A stretch of DNA of 64,000 nucleotides, taken from positions 52,145 through 116,144 of the forward strand of contig LPNH01000004.1 of the NCBI GenBank assembly GCA_001543385.1. Reading direction: 5' to 3'. Position 1 is the first letter of the stretch; each line of letters opens with the position of its first letter. Source of the DNA: Candidatus Hemicellulosilyticus sp. P3 (GTDB lineage: Bacteria; Bacteroidota; Bacteroidia; Bacteroidales; P3). The position numbers and the translations under genes were made by a program. Positions 1 through 8,839 of the stretch are shown here, one piece after another. Under the pieces are notes generated by a model. The model had not been told where the DNA came from, did not search any database, and saw only the letters and a list, made by a program, of their open reading frames with translations.

Positions 1-22
1 ATCTCAAACCTATTTCTATTTC

Positions 23-1720
23 ATGAAACAGCTTATCGAGTGTGTGCCCAATATCAGCGAGGGGCGCGACATGAATATCATCAACCAGGTCACCGCCGAA
101 ATCGAGCGGGTCGAAGGAGTGAAATTGCTCGACGTGGACCCGGGTGCCACCACCAACCGCACGGTCATCACCTTCGTGGGCGAGCCCAAGCCGGTGTGTG
201 AGGCCGCTTTCCGTGTGGTGCGCAAAGCCGCCGAGCTCATTGACATGAGCCAGCACCACGGCGCCCATCCGCGTCAGGGTGCCACCGACGTGTGCCCGCT
301 CATTCCTGTCAGCAACATCACGATGGACGAGGTGGTGGAGTATGCGCACCGGCTGGGGGAAAGGCTGGGCAATGAGCTGAATATTCCTGTCTATTGCTAC
401 GAGAGCGCCGCCTTCCTGCCCGAACGGCGCAACCTGGCCTACTGCCGCACCGGCGAGTACGAGAGCCTTTCCAGCCGGCTGGGCAGTGAACAATGGAAGC
501 CGGACTATGGCCCCAACTGTTGGAACAGCCATGTGGCCCGCACCGGTGCCACCCAGGTGGGTGCCCGCGATTTCTTGGTGGCCATCAACTACAATCTCAA
601 CACCACCAGCACCCGCCGTGCCAACGCGGTGGCGTTCGATGTGCGCGAGAAGGGCCGGCCGCAACGCGAAGGCGGCAAGCCCGGCGGAAAAATCATGAAG
701 GACGCCGCCGGCAAAAACATCATGATTCCCGGCACGCTGAAAGGCACCAAGGCCATCGGCTGGTACATCGAGGATTACGGCATCGCCCAGGTGTCGATGA
801 ATATCACATCCATCAAGGTGGCTCCTGTCCATCTCTGTTTTGACGAAGTGTGCCGCTGCGCCGCCAACCGCGGATTGCGTGTCACGGGGGCCGAGATTGT
901 AGGTCTCATCCCAAAAAGCGTGCTGGTCGACGCGGGTCGCCACTATCTCTCCAAACAACGGCGAAGCCTCGGCGTGAGCGAAGACGAACTGATGCGGGTG
1001 GCCGTGAAAAGCATGGGGCTTGACGACTTGAAACCGTTCAACCCCAAAGAGAAAGTTATAGAATACCTGATTGAAGACCACAGTCGGAAGAAACTGGTGG
1101 ATTTGACGTGTGCGGGTTTCTGCGACGAGACGGCGAGCGAGAGCCCCGCACCCGGCGGCGGCAGCGTGAGCGCCATGATGGGTGCCATGGCGGCATCACT
1201 GGGCACCATGGTGGCCAACCTGACGGGGGGCAAGGCCGCCTACGACGACGAATGGGAGAAGTTCAGCGACGTCGCGGTCAAAGGGCAGGCGCTGAAAGAC
1301 GAGCTGTTGCATCTGGTCGATGAGGACACGGCGGCTTTCAACCGAATCATGGATGCGTTCGGTATGCCCAAGAAGACCGACGAAGAGAAAGCCGCGCGCA
1401 GCGCCGCCATCCAGGAGGCCACACGTTATGCCACCGAGGTGCCTTTCCGCACCATGCAGCGTGCCTACGACGCCTTCGCCGTCTGCCGCGCCATGGTGGA
1501 GTGGGGCAACCCGGCCAGCGTCACCGACGGCGGCGTCGGAGCCTTGGCGGCTCGCAGCGCCGTGATGGGAGCGCATCTGAATGTCAAAATCAATGCTGCG
1601 TCGCTCAAGGACGAAGCGTTCAAGAACGACATCCTGACCCGTGCCGCGCAACTGGAGGCCGACGCCATTCGCGAGGAAAATGATATCATCCGCATGGTCA
1701 ATGAAAAAATCAATCTGTAG
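23..1720 (+). CDS. ftcD: Formimidoyltransferase-cyclodeaminase (bifunctional)
   Basis: 565 residues. The family performs the end of histidine degradation: transfer of the formimino group from formiminoglutamate to tetrahydrofolate, then cyclodeamination to methenyl-THF, in the cytosol. The N-terminal part (about 1-320, beginning MKQLIECVPNISEGRD) is the glutamate formimidoyltransferase domain. The C-terminal part (about 345-565, with the APGGGSVSAMMGAMAASLG segment) is the cyclodeaminase domain. The length matches the fused form. No hutH, hutU or hutI gene lies downstream; any partners would be left of the window. The stop codon overlaps the start of the next lipoprotein gene by 20 bases, so the two are probably co-transcribed. 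Confidence 0.96.
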   Translation: MKQLIECVPNISEGRDMNIINQVTAEIERVEGVKLLDVDPGATTNRTVITFVGEPKPVCEAAFRVVRKAAELIDMSQHHGAHPRQGATDVCPLIPVSNITMDEVVEYAHRLGERLGNELNIPVYCYESAAFLPERRNLAYCRTGEYESLSSRLGSEQWKPDYGPNCWNSHVARTGATQVGARDFLVAINYNLNTTSTRRANAVAFDVREKGRPQREGGKPGGKIMKDAAGKNIMIPGTLKGTKAIGWYIEDYGIAQVSMNITSIKVAPVHLCFDEVCRCAANRGLRVTGAEIVGLIPKSVLVDAGRHYLSKQRRSLGVSEDELMRVAVKSMGLDDLKPFNPKEKVIEYLIEDHSRKKLVDLTCAGFCDETASESPAPGGGSVSAMMGAMAASLGTMVANLTGGKAAYDDEWEKFSDVAVKGQALKDELLHLVDEDTAAFNRIMDAFGMPKKTDEEKAARSAAIQEATRYATEVPFRTMQRAYDAFAVCRAMVEWGNPASVTDGGVGALAARSAVMGAHLNVKINAASLKDEAFKNDILTRAAQLEADAIREENDIIRMVNEKINL

Positions 1721-2072
1721 CCTGTTGTTCCTGTCTGCGGCCATGATACTGCCGGTGTCGTGCCGCAAAGATGAGCCCAAAAACTATGACGCCAATATGA
1801 TTGTAGGGCTATGGCAGAAATCAGGCTCCAACGAGTACTGGCGTTATGACAGCAACGGCAGAGGCAATTTCTGGGATGAAGACGACGATGTCCACGAGGG
1901 TGAAGGCACCCATTTCATCTGGTCGCTGTCGGACGACAGGTTGAGCCTGACATTTACAGGCCAAATGGGGCAAGAGGTGCCGCGCGACTATAAAATATTG
2001 GAACTCACCTCGTCGCTCATGCGTCTTGAAGACGAGTATTACGGCAATGAGACAACCTACTATAAGAAATGA
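1701..2072 (+). CDS. Small lipocalin-like lipoprotein
   Basis: 123 residues from ATG 1701, which lies inside the end of ftcD. This start is preferred over longer in-frame ones because it gives a clean lipoprotein signal (MKKSICSLLFLSAAMILPVSC, lipobox PVSC, acylated Cys about residue 21). The mature part has the pattern of lipocalin-like domains of Bacteroidetes: IVGLWQ near its start, then alternating short strands and acidic loops. No catalytic residues are visible, so ligand and function are unknown. The stop overlaps the next start in an ATGA junction, which implies translational coupling to the AsmA-family gene. Confidence 0.8.
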   Translation: MKKSICSLLFLSAAMILPVSCRKDEPKNYDANMIVGLWQKSGSNEYWRYDSNGRGNFWDEDDDVHEGEGTHFIWSLSDDRLSLTFTGQMGQEVPRDYKILELTSSLMRLEDEYYGNETTYYKK

Positions 2073-4939
2073 ATAAAGGTGTCAAACTCACGCTGATCTC
2101 GTTGGGCTCGCTGCTGGGGCTGGTGTTGATTGTGGTGGGGGTCGCTTTGTGGCTGGTGTTCACCCCGTCGCGGCTCACCGCCATTGTGAACCGCCTGTCG
2201 GCGCAATACATACCTTGCGAGAGCCGTTTCCAGTCTGTCGACTTGACGCTGTTTTCCACCTATCCCGATCTGGGGTTGGAATTGCGCGATGTCGCATTGC
2301 TCAATCATCTTGACGGGGCGCCCGGCGACACACTGCTGTATGTGGGCAGGCTGGTGGTAGGAATAGACCTCAAGGCATATCTGACAAAACGCAATATTAT
2401 TGTCAGGCAGTTGCAGCTCAACGACTCCAGGGTCAACCTCTTCGTCGATGCAGACGGCCGGGCCAACTACGATATCTTTCCTGCTTCCGACGACACTGCG
2501 GCCAGCACCTTCGTCTGGCCCGACAGCATATTGCTGCACTCCATCGCCATCCGCAATCTGCAGGCGCAATGGGTGGACCGTCTCCATCAGACGGAGGCAA
2601 GTGTTTCAGGATTAGATGTCACCGCGGAAGGCGCATTGACGCACGGGAAGCTGCAGGCCCTGCTGGAGATCGGATGCGGCAGGCTGGCTTTTGCCCATGG
2701 ACAGGCCGGCAGCGGCATGACGGTCCGTGCAGACGGTGTGGCGATAAGACTCGATGCAGCCGGCGACAACGAGGCGGCGAACGGTCGGCTGACATTCACA
2801 TTGCCGCAGGCACAGTTGTGTCTCGCTGGGCGCGAATATTGCACCTACGCCACAGCAAGCCATGGTGACTTGATCGCCCTCGATGCACCGCTCCGGTTCT
2901 CCTTTGACAACCGGCGGCTGATGCTGGACACCGCATCTCTGACATTGGACGGACGTTATCGGGTGGATGTGGACGGAACGGTGGAGCTGCCTCAAGAACG
3001 ACAGCCGATCTGCACAGACTTGGCTTTTTCCACCAACCGATGGGACGTGTCCGGACTGTTGGCTTTGCTGCCTGCGGAATACACGGCATGGCGGCATGGC
3101 ATGTCACTGGATGCCGTGGCACAACTGGACGGCTCGTGCAAGGGCGCTGTAGCCGACAGCATTATGCCGCAGGTCGACGTCACGCTGCGTCTGTCCGAAG
3201 GCTATTGGGCCGACAGCCGCCTGTTGCCCGGTCCGGTGCGCGGTGTCGCAGGTACAGTCACTGCGCAGATGCGCCCCGCGGCGAAACATGCCGGGCGCCA
3301 TACCGTCGCAGCGCAGGTGCGGAAGTTACGCGCCCGCTGGCAGAACAGCGAAGTGGTGCTGGATGCCGAGTCCGACGACCTGACAGGCCGCGTGCCTTTC
3401 AGCGCACATCTCAAAGCCCATGTACAATCCACCGACGTGGCACTGCTGTTGCCCGACACGCTGCCTGTCACCTTCTCCGGTATGGCGGATCTGGACGTCA
3501 ATGCCCATGCCACGCTGTCGCAGGTGCAACGGCAGGACTGGCAACACATACAGGCTCAGGTCTCGCTGGCCTTGGCCGATGTAGCGGTGCAGAACGACAG
3601 CCTGCATGTCAGCACGCCGGGCATCACCCTCGACGCCCGTCTGCTCGACGGCGGCGTGGCGCCGGCGCTGGCATTCAACATCGCCACAGCCATGCTGAAT
3701 GCCTCGCATGGAATTATTGGCCTCAACAGCCGGCGTCTGTCATTGAGCGGCCGCGTCTGCTACGACCCTTCACATGACGAACTGTTGGATATGCTGCAGC
3801 CTGCACTCGCTGTCAACCTGCAGGAGGCCTCTGTCTACACCCCCGCGATTCAACAGGTGTTGCGTCTCAACACACTGAGACTGGACTACGCCGACGGACG
3901 ATGCGACACAATCGACGCAAGCCTGGTGTGCGGTTTGTCTGACTATCAGCTGTCCGGACATGTCGACGGAATTGAGGATTATTTGTTGCGCGACGGCATG
4001 TTGCAGGGAAAACTCCGGTTTACATCCAATTACACGGATGTCGACCAGTTGATGTCTCTCTTCAACGGGTTGGGCACCGACAAGGACAGCCTCGACGCAC
4101 AGCGTGCCGAGGCTCCGGCCACAGCCGACCCGTTCATTGTGCCCAAGAATGTCAACATTGCACTTAACACACACATCAGCAACTGTCTGGCGTTTGGCAA
4201 CAGACTCTCCGACGTGGCCGGCGGCCTCACGGTCAACGACGGCACGGTCGTGCTCGACCAGATGGGTTTCGTCTGCAAGGCGGCACGGATGCAGCTGACA
4301 GGGGTGTACCGTTCGCCGCGCTTCAACCACCTGTTTCTGGGGCTGGACTTCCATCTGCTCGACATTCAGATTGACGAACTGATAGATATGATTCCCACTA
4401 TCGACACATTGGTGCCGATGCTCAAATCTTTCAAAGGAAATGCTGATTTTCATCTGGCGGCAGAGACCTATCTGACGGCCGGGTACAAACCCAAAATGAG
4501 CACCATGCTGGGCGCCGCCGCCATCAGCGGCAAAGACTTGGTGGTGCTTGACAATGAAACATTCGATAAGATTTCATCGCTGTTGATGTTCAAGAAGAAG
4601 ACCGAGAACAAGATTGACAGTCTGGATGTGGAGATGACCGTTTTCCGCAATGAGTTGGAAGTGTTCCCGTTTCTGCTGAGCATGGACAAATATCAGGTCT
4701 GTGTGGCCGGCCGCCATACACTCGACAACCGGTGCAATTACCATCTGGAGCTGCTTAAGAGCCCGTTGCCGGTGCGGCTGGCTGTCGATGTCAAAGGCAG
4801 CCTTTCCAAACCGAAAATTGAATTGGGCAAGGTGCGCTATGCCAACCTGTTCAAACCGGAAAAACAAAACAAGGTGCAGGAACGCACCATGGAAATCAAA
4901 CGCCAAGTACGGCAGTCGCTGGAACGGAATGTACGATAG
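2069..4939 (+). CDS. AsmA-family envelope protein
   Basis: 956 residues. One N-terminal membrane segment (about 7-30) is followed by a very long periplasmic part rich in beta-strand patterns. The early segment around residues 60-110 (SVDLTLFSTYPDLGLELRDV, then LNDSRVNLFVDADGRANYDI) is characteristic of AsmA/YhdP-like proteins. This family is thought to bridge inner and outer membrane and to carry lipids; its role in this organism is inferred only from the family. The start overlaps the upstream lipoprotein stop by 4 bases. The following ATPase gene begins 35 bases downstream, so the AsmA gene may sit at the head of the signalling operon. Confidence 0.85.
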   Translation: MNKGVKLTLISLGSLLGLVLIVVGVALWLVFTPSRLTAIVNRLSAQYIPCESRFQSVDLTLFSTYPDLGLELRDVALLNHLDGAPGDTLLYVGRLVVGIDLKAYLTKRNIIVRQLQLNDSRVNLFVDADGRANYDIFPASDDTAASTFVWPDSILLHSIAIRNLQAQWVDRLHQTEASVSGLDVTAEGALTHGKLQALLEIGCGRLAFAHGQAGSGMTVRADGVAIRLDAAGDNEAANGRLTFTLPQAQLCLAGREYCTYATASHGDLIALDAPLRFSFDNRRLMLDTASLTLDGRYRVDVDGTVELPQERQPICTDLAFSTNRWDVSGLLALLPAEYTAWRHGMSLDAVAQLDGSCKGAVADSIMPQVDVTLRLSEGYWADSRLLPGPVRGVAGTVTAQMRPAAKHAGRHTVAAQVRKLRARWQNSEVVLDAESDDLTGRVPFSAHLKAHVQSTDVALLLPDTLPVTFSGMADLDVNAHATLSQVQRQDWQHIQAQVSLALADVAVQNDSLHVSTPGITLDARLLDGGVAPALAFNIATAMLNASHGIIGLNSRRLSLSGRVCYDPSHDELLDMLQPALAVNLQEASVYTPAIQQVLRLNTLRLDYADGRCDTIDASLVCGLSDYQLSGHVDGIEDYLLRDGMLQGKLRFTSNYTDVDQLMSLFNGLGTDKDSLDAQRAEAPATADPFIVPKNVNIALNTHISNCLAFGNRLSDVAGGLTVNDGTVVLDQMGFVCKAARMQLTGVYRSPRFNHLFLGLDFHLLDIQIDELIDMIPTIDTLVPMLKSFKGNADFHLAAETYLTAGYKPKMSTMLGAAAISGKDLVVLDNETFDKISSLLMFKKKTENKIDSLDVEMTVFRNELEVFPFLLSMDKYQVCVAGRHTLDNRCNYHLELLKSPLPVRLAVDVKGSLSKPKIELGKVRYANLFKPEKQNKVQERTMEIKRQVRQSLERNVR

Positions 4940-4974
4940 ACACTGTCTGTAGATTTGCGAATGCAATAATTATA

Positions 4975-5385
4975 ATGAAAAAAAGGTTCAATCCCATCAA
5001 GGACAAAAGTTCTCTCATCATTGACACACTGATGTCGTCGCCGGATATGCCTGCCGATGAGACACTGCGGTTCAAGATACGGCTGGCTGTCGAAGAGACG
5101 GTGGAGAATGTTGTCCGTTATGCCTACGACGGCGGCATCGGCTGGCTGGAGGTCAGTACCGCCGTCGACACCGACGGCATGACCCTCTCTATCGAACTGC
5201 GCGATGCCGGCAGCCCGTTCAACCCCCTTGAACGAGAAGACCCGGACATCTCGCTGTCGGCCGAAGAACGGAAGATAGGCGGTCTGGGCATATACCTGTG
5301 CAAACAGCTGATGGACCAGGTGGAATACCGTTATGAGGATGGGTGCAACATATTGACCATGACAAAGATTATCCCCGGGAAATAA
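4975..5385 (+). CDS. RsbW-like ATP-binding protein (HATPase, anti-sigma kinase type)
   Basis: 136 residues, the size of a stand-alone RsbW/SpoIIAB-type ATPase. Bergerat-fold motifs are visible: N box AVEETVENVVRYAY (38-51, with E41 and N45), G1 box ELRDAGSPF (74-82) and G2 box GGLGIYL (102-108). There is no histidine-kinase dimerisation domain. Known members phosphorylate a serine in a STAS antagonist protein and bind a regulator such as a sigma factor. A STAS protein (13026-13328) and a PP2C phosphatase (8840-10729) lie downstream on the same strand, so this is the likely kinase of that set. No cognate sigma factor is in the cluster. Confidence 0.9.
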   Translation: MKKRFNPIKDKSSLIIDTLMSSPDMPADETLRFKIRLAVEETVENVVRYAYDGGIGWLEVSTAVDTDGMTLSIELRDAGSPFNPLEREDPDISLSAEERKIGGLGIYLCKQLMDQVEYRYEDGCNILTMTKIIPGK

Positions 5386-5394
5386 ACCGTTGCC

Positions 5395-6243
5395 ATGTAT
5401 CAGAGTGGGGATATTGAACTTTCCGGCCTGCTGCAGCGGCAACTGCTGCCATTGGCCAGTGTGGCCAACGCCCGTCAACTGGGAGGCTACCGCATGGCCG
5501 ACGGACGACGGGTGCGGGACAACCTGCTGTTGCGTGGCGGCAGTCTGGCAGCCCTCTCACCCGACGACCTGACACGGCTGCGCGACACATACCGCCTCCG
5601 GCTTGTCTTCGATTTCCGCTCCGAGATCGAGACGCGCCTGGCGCCTGACCGGAAAGTGGCTGGATCCCGCTATATATGGCTGCCTGTCATTGATCCCGAC
5701 ACCGAAAAACCCGTCAACAGCAATTTGCCCTCCGAGGCCTATAACAACTTGCCCGGCTTTCTGGTGCAGCATGCATCGGACCCTCGTGTGCAACAGGTTG
5801 CACGCAATATGTACACGGAAACGGTGCTGAACGAGTATTCACAACTACAGTATGCCGCCTTTTTCGAGATGCTGGTCGATGCACCGGAGGGTGCCGTCTA
5901 TTGGCATTGTGCCCAAGGAAAAGACCGCACCGGTCTGGCCGCCGCATTGCTGCTCGCCGCGTTGGGTGCCGACCGCGAGACCATATTGCGCGACTACGAG
6001 CTGTCCAATGTATATTATCGTGCCGACGTGGAGCCGGTGCTGAGGCAGGTGACGGCGGATGGCGGCGGTGACGCCGAGAGACAGACTGTAATAGCGTTTT
6101 TGGGCGCCCATGTCGGTTTTTTTGACCGGGCGCTCACCGTTGTCGAACGGAAATACGGCTCGTTGACGGACTATCTGACAGGCCCGCTGTGCCTTACCGG
6201 AAACGATATCGATACACTCCGGGGCAAGTATCTGGAAAAATGA
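5395..6243 (+). CDS. Protein-tyrosine/dual-specificity phosphatase (Y_phosphatase3 family)
   Basis: 282 residues. The P-loop HCAQGKDRTG (171-180) supplies nucleophile C172 and R178, matching HCx5R. The N-terminal segment NARQLGGYRMADGRRVRDN (26-44 region) matches the conserved entry block of this bacterial phosphatase family. Members act on phosphotyrosine, phosphoserine or phosphoinositides; the substrate here is unknown. No signal peptide is seen, so it is probably cytosolic. It starts 9 bases after the RsbW-like gene and precedes the alarmone synthetase by 53 bases, suggesting a role in the same signalling operon. Confidence 0.9.
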   Translation: MYQSGDIELSGLLQRQLLPLASVANARQLGGYRMADGRRVRDNLLLRGGSLAALSPDDLTRLRDTYRLRLVFDFRSEIETRLAPDRKVAGSRYIWLPVIDPDTEKPVNSNLPSEAYNNLPGFLVQHASDPRVQQVARNMYTETVLNEYSQLQYAAFFEMLVDAPEGAVYWHCAQGKDRTGLAAALLLAALGADRETILRDYELSNVYYRADVEPVLRQVTADGGGDAERQTVIAFLGAHVGFFDRALTVVERKYGSLTDYLTGPLCLTGNDIDTLRGKYLEK

Positions 6244-6296
6244 AACACATCGGCATGCACACCAGTTTATAGTAATTATTTCTCACTGCAATACGG

Positions 6297-7385
6297 ATGG
6301 AACAATACGGATTAGACCTGCATGGGCAAATGATATTGGAAGCATACCGTTCCGACATGGCTGTCTTCGAAAAGATGCGTCAGTTCATCGACTCGCAGCT
6401 TCACGGCATTGTGGAGGACAACGGTCTTTACGTGACGGCCATCGAGTCGCGCGTCAAGAGCGAGCAGAGTCTGGCGGGCAAGTTACAGCTGAAAGGAAGT
6501 AAATATGCATCTTTGTCGGATATAACAGATATACTTGGTGCCCGTGTGGTGGCATTCTATTCCGACGAGGTGGACAAGATTGCCGCCTTGATAGAGACCC
6601 GGTTCGACGTCGACTGGGATAATTCGGTGGACAAACGCAAACTGCTGGAACTGGACCGCTTCGGCTACCGCTCTCTTCACTATGTCTGCCACATCCCACC
6701 CAGCCTGTTTGCCGATGAGTCAATGCCGCAACTGAATGAATACCGTTTCGAGATACAGATGCGCACCGCCTTGCAGCACGTGTGGGCCACCATGTATCAC
6801 GACACAGGGTACAAGTCGGGCATGGAGATCCCCAAGACTTATTTGCGCAGCCTGAACCGTATGGCGGGATTACTGGAGATTGCCGATGAGGAGTTCTCGA
6901 AACTGCGCATCAAAATCAACGACTACCGGCGACAGGTTCACGCCTTGGTGGCCGACGGCAATTTCGATGCCGTCAACTTAGACGGCGACAGTTTTAACAA
7001 TTACTTGGCGTTGAATCCGTTCAAATATCTCATTGAGAAGATTGCTTCAATCAATCAGGCCGAAATATACCAAGACACATTGCGGCCCTATCTTCCTGTG
7101 ATGCAGGGGATGGGTTTCAAGACCTTGGGCGATGTGGAGCGGATGCGGTTTGAGTGCAGCGAGTACGCCTATCAGCTGGCATTGCATCAGTTGGCCACCA
7201 CCGATATCGACATTGTGGCGCTGTCGCTGTCGCTTCAGAACCTATGCATTGTCCATATCTACAAGCAAGGTGGCGGTATCGACGGCCTGTTGCATTTCTA
7301 TAATATGCTGTTTGGCGATAACGGCTACAACGCGACACGGGCACACCGCACTCTTGAACAACTGGATAAAATTAACATTGTATGA
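6297..7385 (+). CDS. (p)ppGpp synthetase, RelA/SpoT synthetase domain without hydrolase or TGS
   Basis: 362 residues. The synthetase domain occupies about 20-200: RVKSEQSLAGKL (basic donor-binding segment, 52-63), SDITDILGARVVAF (74-87), GYRSLHY (123-129) and FEIQMRTALQHVWATMYHD (151-169), with the catalytic Glu in FEIQ. There are no HD, TGS or ACT domains. The remaining 160 residues are mostly helical and unassigned. Such short synthetases make pppGpp, ppGpp or pGpp; some (toxSAS) instead pyrophosphorylate the tRNA 3' end or make (pp)pApp. The product cannot be told from sequence alone. The gene overlaps the downstream hydrolase-kinase gene by 4 bases (ATGA). Confidence 0.9.
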   Translation: MEQYGLDLHGQMILEAYRSDMAVFEKMRQFIDSQLHGIVEDNGLYVTAIESRVKSEQSLAGKLQLKGSKYASLSDITDILGARVVAFYSDEVDKIAALIETRFDVDWDNSVDKRKLLELDRFGYRSLHYVCHIPPSLFADESMPQLNEYRFEIQMRTALQHVWATMYHDTGYKSGMEIPKTYLRSLNRMAGLLEIADEEFSKLRIKINDYRRQVHALVADGNFDAVNLDGDSFNNYLALNPFKYLIEKIASINQAEIYQDTLRPYLPVMQGMGFKTLGDVERMRFECSEYAYQLALHQLATTDIDIVALSLSLQNLCIVHIYKQGGGIDGLLHFYNMLFGDNGYNATRAHRTLEQLDKINIV

Positions 7386-8785
7386 GTGAAAATTTTATAG
7401 ATTCGTCGTTGCTGGACCGCGCCATCTGCTTCGCAGTCCAAGCCCATGCCGGCACCGAACGCCGGGGCAAAGGCTTCCCCTATATCGTCCATCCGCTTGA
7501 GGTGGTTTCGATTGTGGCCGGACTGACGGCGGACCAAGAGCTATTGGCGGCGGCAGTGCTGCACGACACGGTGGAGGACACCGACACTTCGCTAGAGACG
7601 TTGCAAAACGAGTTCGGTGCCCGTGTGGCGTCGGTGGTCGGATATGAGACAGCGCCCAAACAGAAGGGGTTGTCCTGGCGCGAACGCAAACAGGTGCAAC
7701 TCGACTTGCTGCATGCCGCCCCGCGAGAGGGGAAAATAGTGGCGATAGGCGACAAGTTGTCCAACATGCGTGCCATCGCCGCTGACTACCGACGGATGGG
7801 CGACAACCTGTGGGGCCGCTTCCATGCCCCGGGCGGTAAGTCGGACATTGAGTGGTACTATCGTGGCCTGGCTGTGGCGCTCAGTGTGCTGGCCGGCACG
7901 GATGCTTACACGGAGTTCACCGACCGCCTGGCGGAGGTGTTCGGTCCCCCGAAGCCCGAACGGATCGACATGGCCGAATATGAGGAAAGCGGCGACGGCT
8001 ACACTGCCACAAGCTATAACCACCGTGACGGACGTCGCATGATTAAACTCTATGCCGATTTCATCCCGTCACACGTGCCCATGCAAGAGTTGCAGCGCAC
8101 ATGGACCGTGCTCAACATGGGACTTCATGTGCCACGGGCCTACCGTATGGTCACCGATGGAAAAAGGGTAGGGGTGGAGTTTGAGCGCATCGCCCCCAAG
8201 CGTTCATTTGCCCGCGCCATATCGCAGCAGCCCGACCGCTTGGAGCACTATGCCGTGGCTTTCGCCCGCGAATGCCGCAAACTGCACGGCACCCAGTGCA
8301 ACACAAATCTGCTGGAGCCGGCTGTCGACTATTTCCGTCAAGACGTAGCCAAGGCCAAGAAAATCGACAATGAACTTAAGCGTCGTATCGACGGTTTCCT
8401 GTGCAGTGTCCCGTCAGACGTCACTTGCCTTCACGGCGATCTCCATATCGGCAATATCATCACCAATGACACAGAAAATTGGTGGATAGACCTGGGCGAT
8501 TTCCGCTACGGCAGCCCTTGGTTTGATTTGGGCATGTTCAACATGGCCTGCAATGTCATCCCCGATGACCTGGCCATGCACCTCTATCATATTCCAAAAT
8601 CAGCCATGCAGGAGGTTTGGCGCATTTTTATACGCGAATATTTCGAATCGGAACCGGCTATGTCGATAGAAGAAGTGGAGCGCAAAGTGAAGCCTTACAC
8701 AGCACTGTATCAATTGCACTTCGGTGAGATGGACGAACTGCACCCGCCCATGCGCGAATACATAGAAAAGGCTTTTGCCGACTGA
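7382..8785 (+). CDS. Fusion: Mesh1/SpoT-like (p)ppGpp hydrolase HD domain + APH-type kinase domain
   Basis: 467 residues in two parts. Residues 1-185 form an HD domain of the SpoT/Mesh1 type with its metal ligands in place: H37 (VHP), H61-D62 in VLHDTVEDTDT, D124 in GDKLSNMR, plus the E65-D66 pair used in (p)ppGpp hydrolysis. Residues 200-467 resemble aminoglycoside or choline phosphotransferase kinases: Brenner motif HGDLHIGN (351-358, D353) and the metal-binding WWIDLGDFRYGSPWFDLG (367-384). Both active sites look intact. The first ATG overlaps the stop of the alarmone synthetase. I infer an antagonist of that enzyme with an added phosphotransferase whose substrate is unknown. Confidence 0.88.
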   Translation: MSENFIDSSLLDRAICFAVQAHAGTERRGKGFPYIVHPLEVVSIVAGLTADQELLAAAVLHDTVEDTDTSLETLQNEFGARVASVVGYETAPKQKGLSWRERKQVQLDLLHAAPREGKIVAIGDKLSNMRAIAADYRRMGDNLWGRFHAPGGKSDIEWYYRGLAVALSVLAGTDAYTEFTDRLAEVFGPPKPERIDMAEYEESGDGYTATSYNHRDGRRMIKLYADFIPSHVPMQELQRTWTVLNMGLHVPRAYRMVTDGKRVGVEFERIAPKRSFARAISQQPDRLEHYAVAFARECRKLHGTQCNTNLLEPAVDYFRQDVAKAKKIDNELKRRIDGFLCSVPSDVTCLHGDLHIGNIITNDTENWWIDLGDFRYGSPWFDLGMFNMACNVIPDDLAMHLYHIPKSAMQEVWRIFIREYFESEPAMSIEEVERKVKPYTALYQLHFGEMDELHPPMREYIEKAFAD

Positions 8786-8839
8786 ATCCCTGTTCAATCC
8801 AGAATCATCTGTCCCTATACAAAAAAAACAACCCGAACC

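Noticed and set aside
6297..8785. Calling the synthetase pair a toxSAS toxin-antitoxin system outright
   Set aside because: The synthetase is longer than typical toxSAS and toxicity cannot be inferred from sequence; kept as one possibility only.
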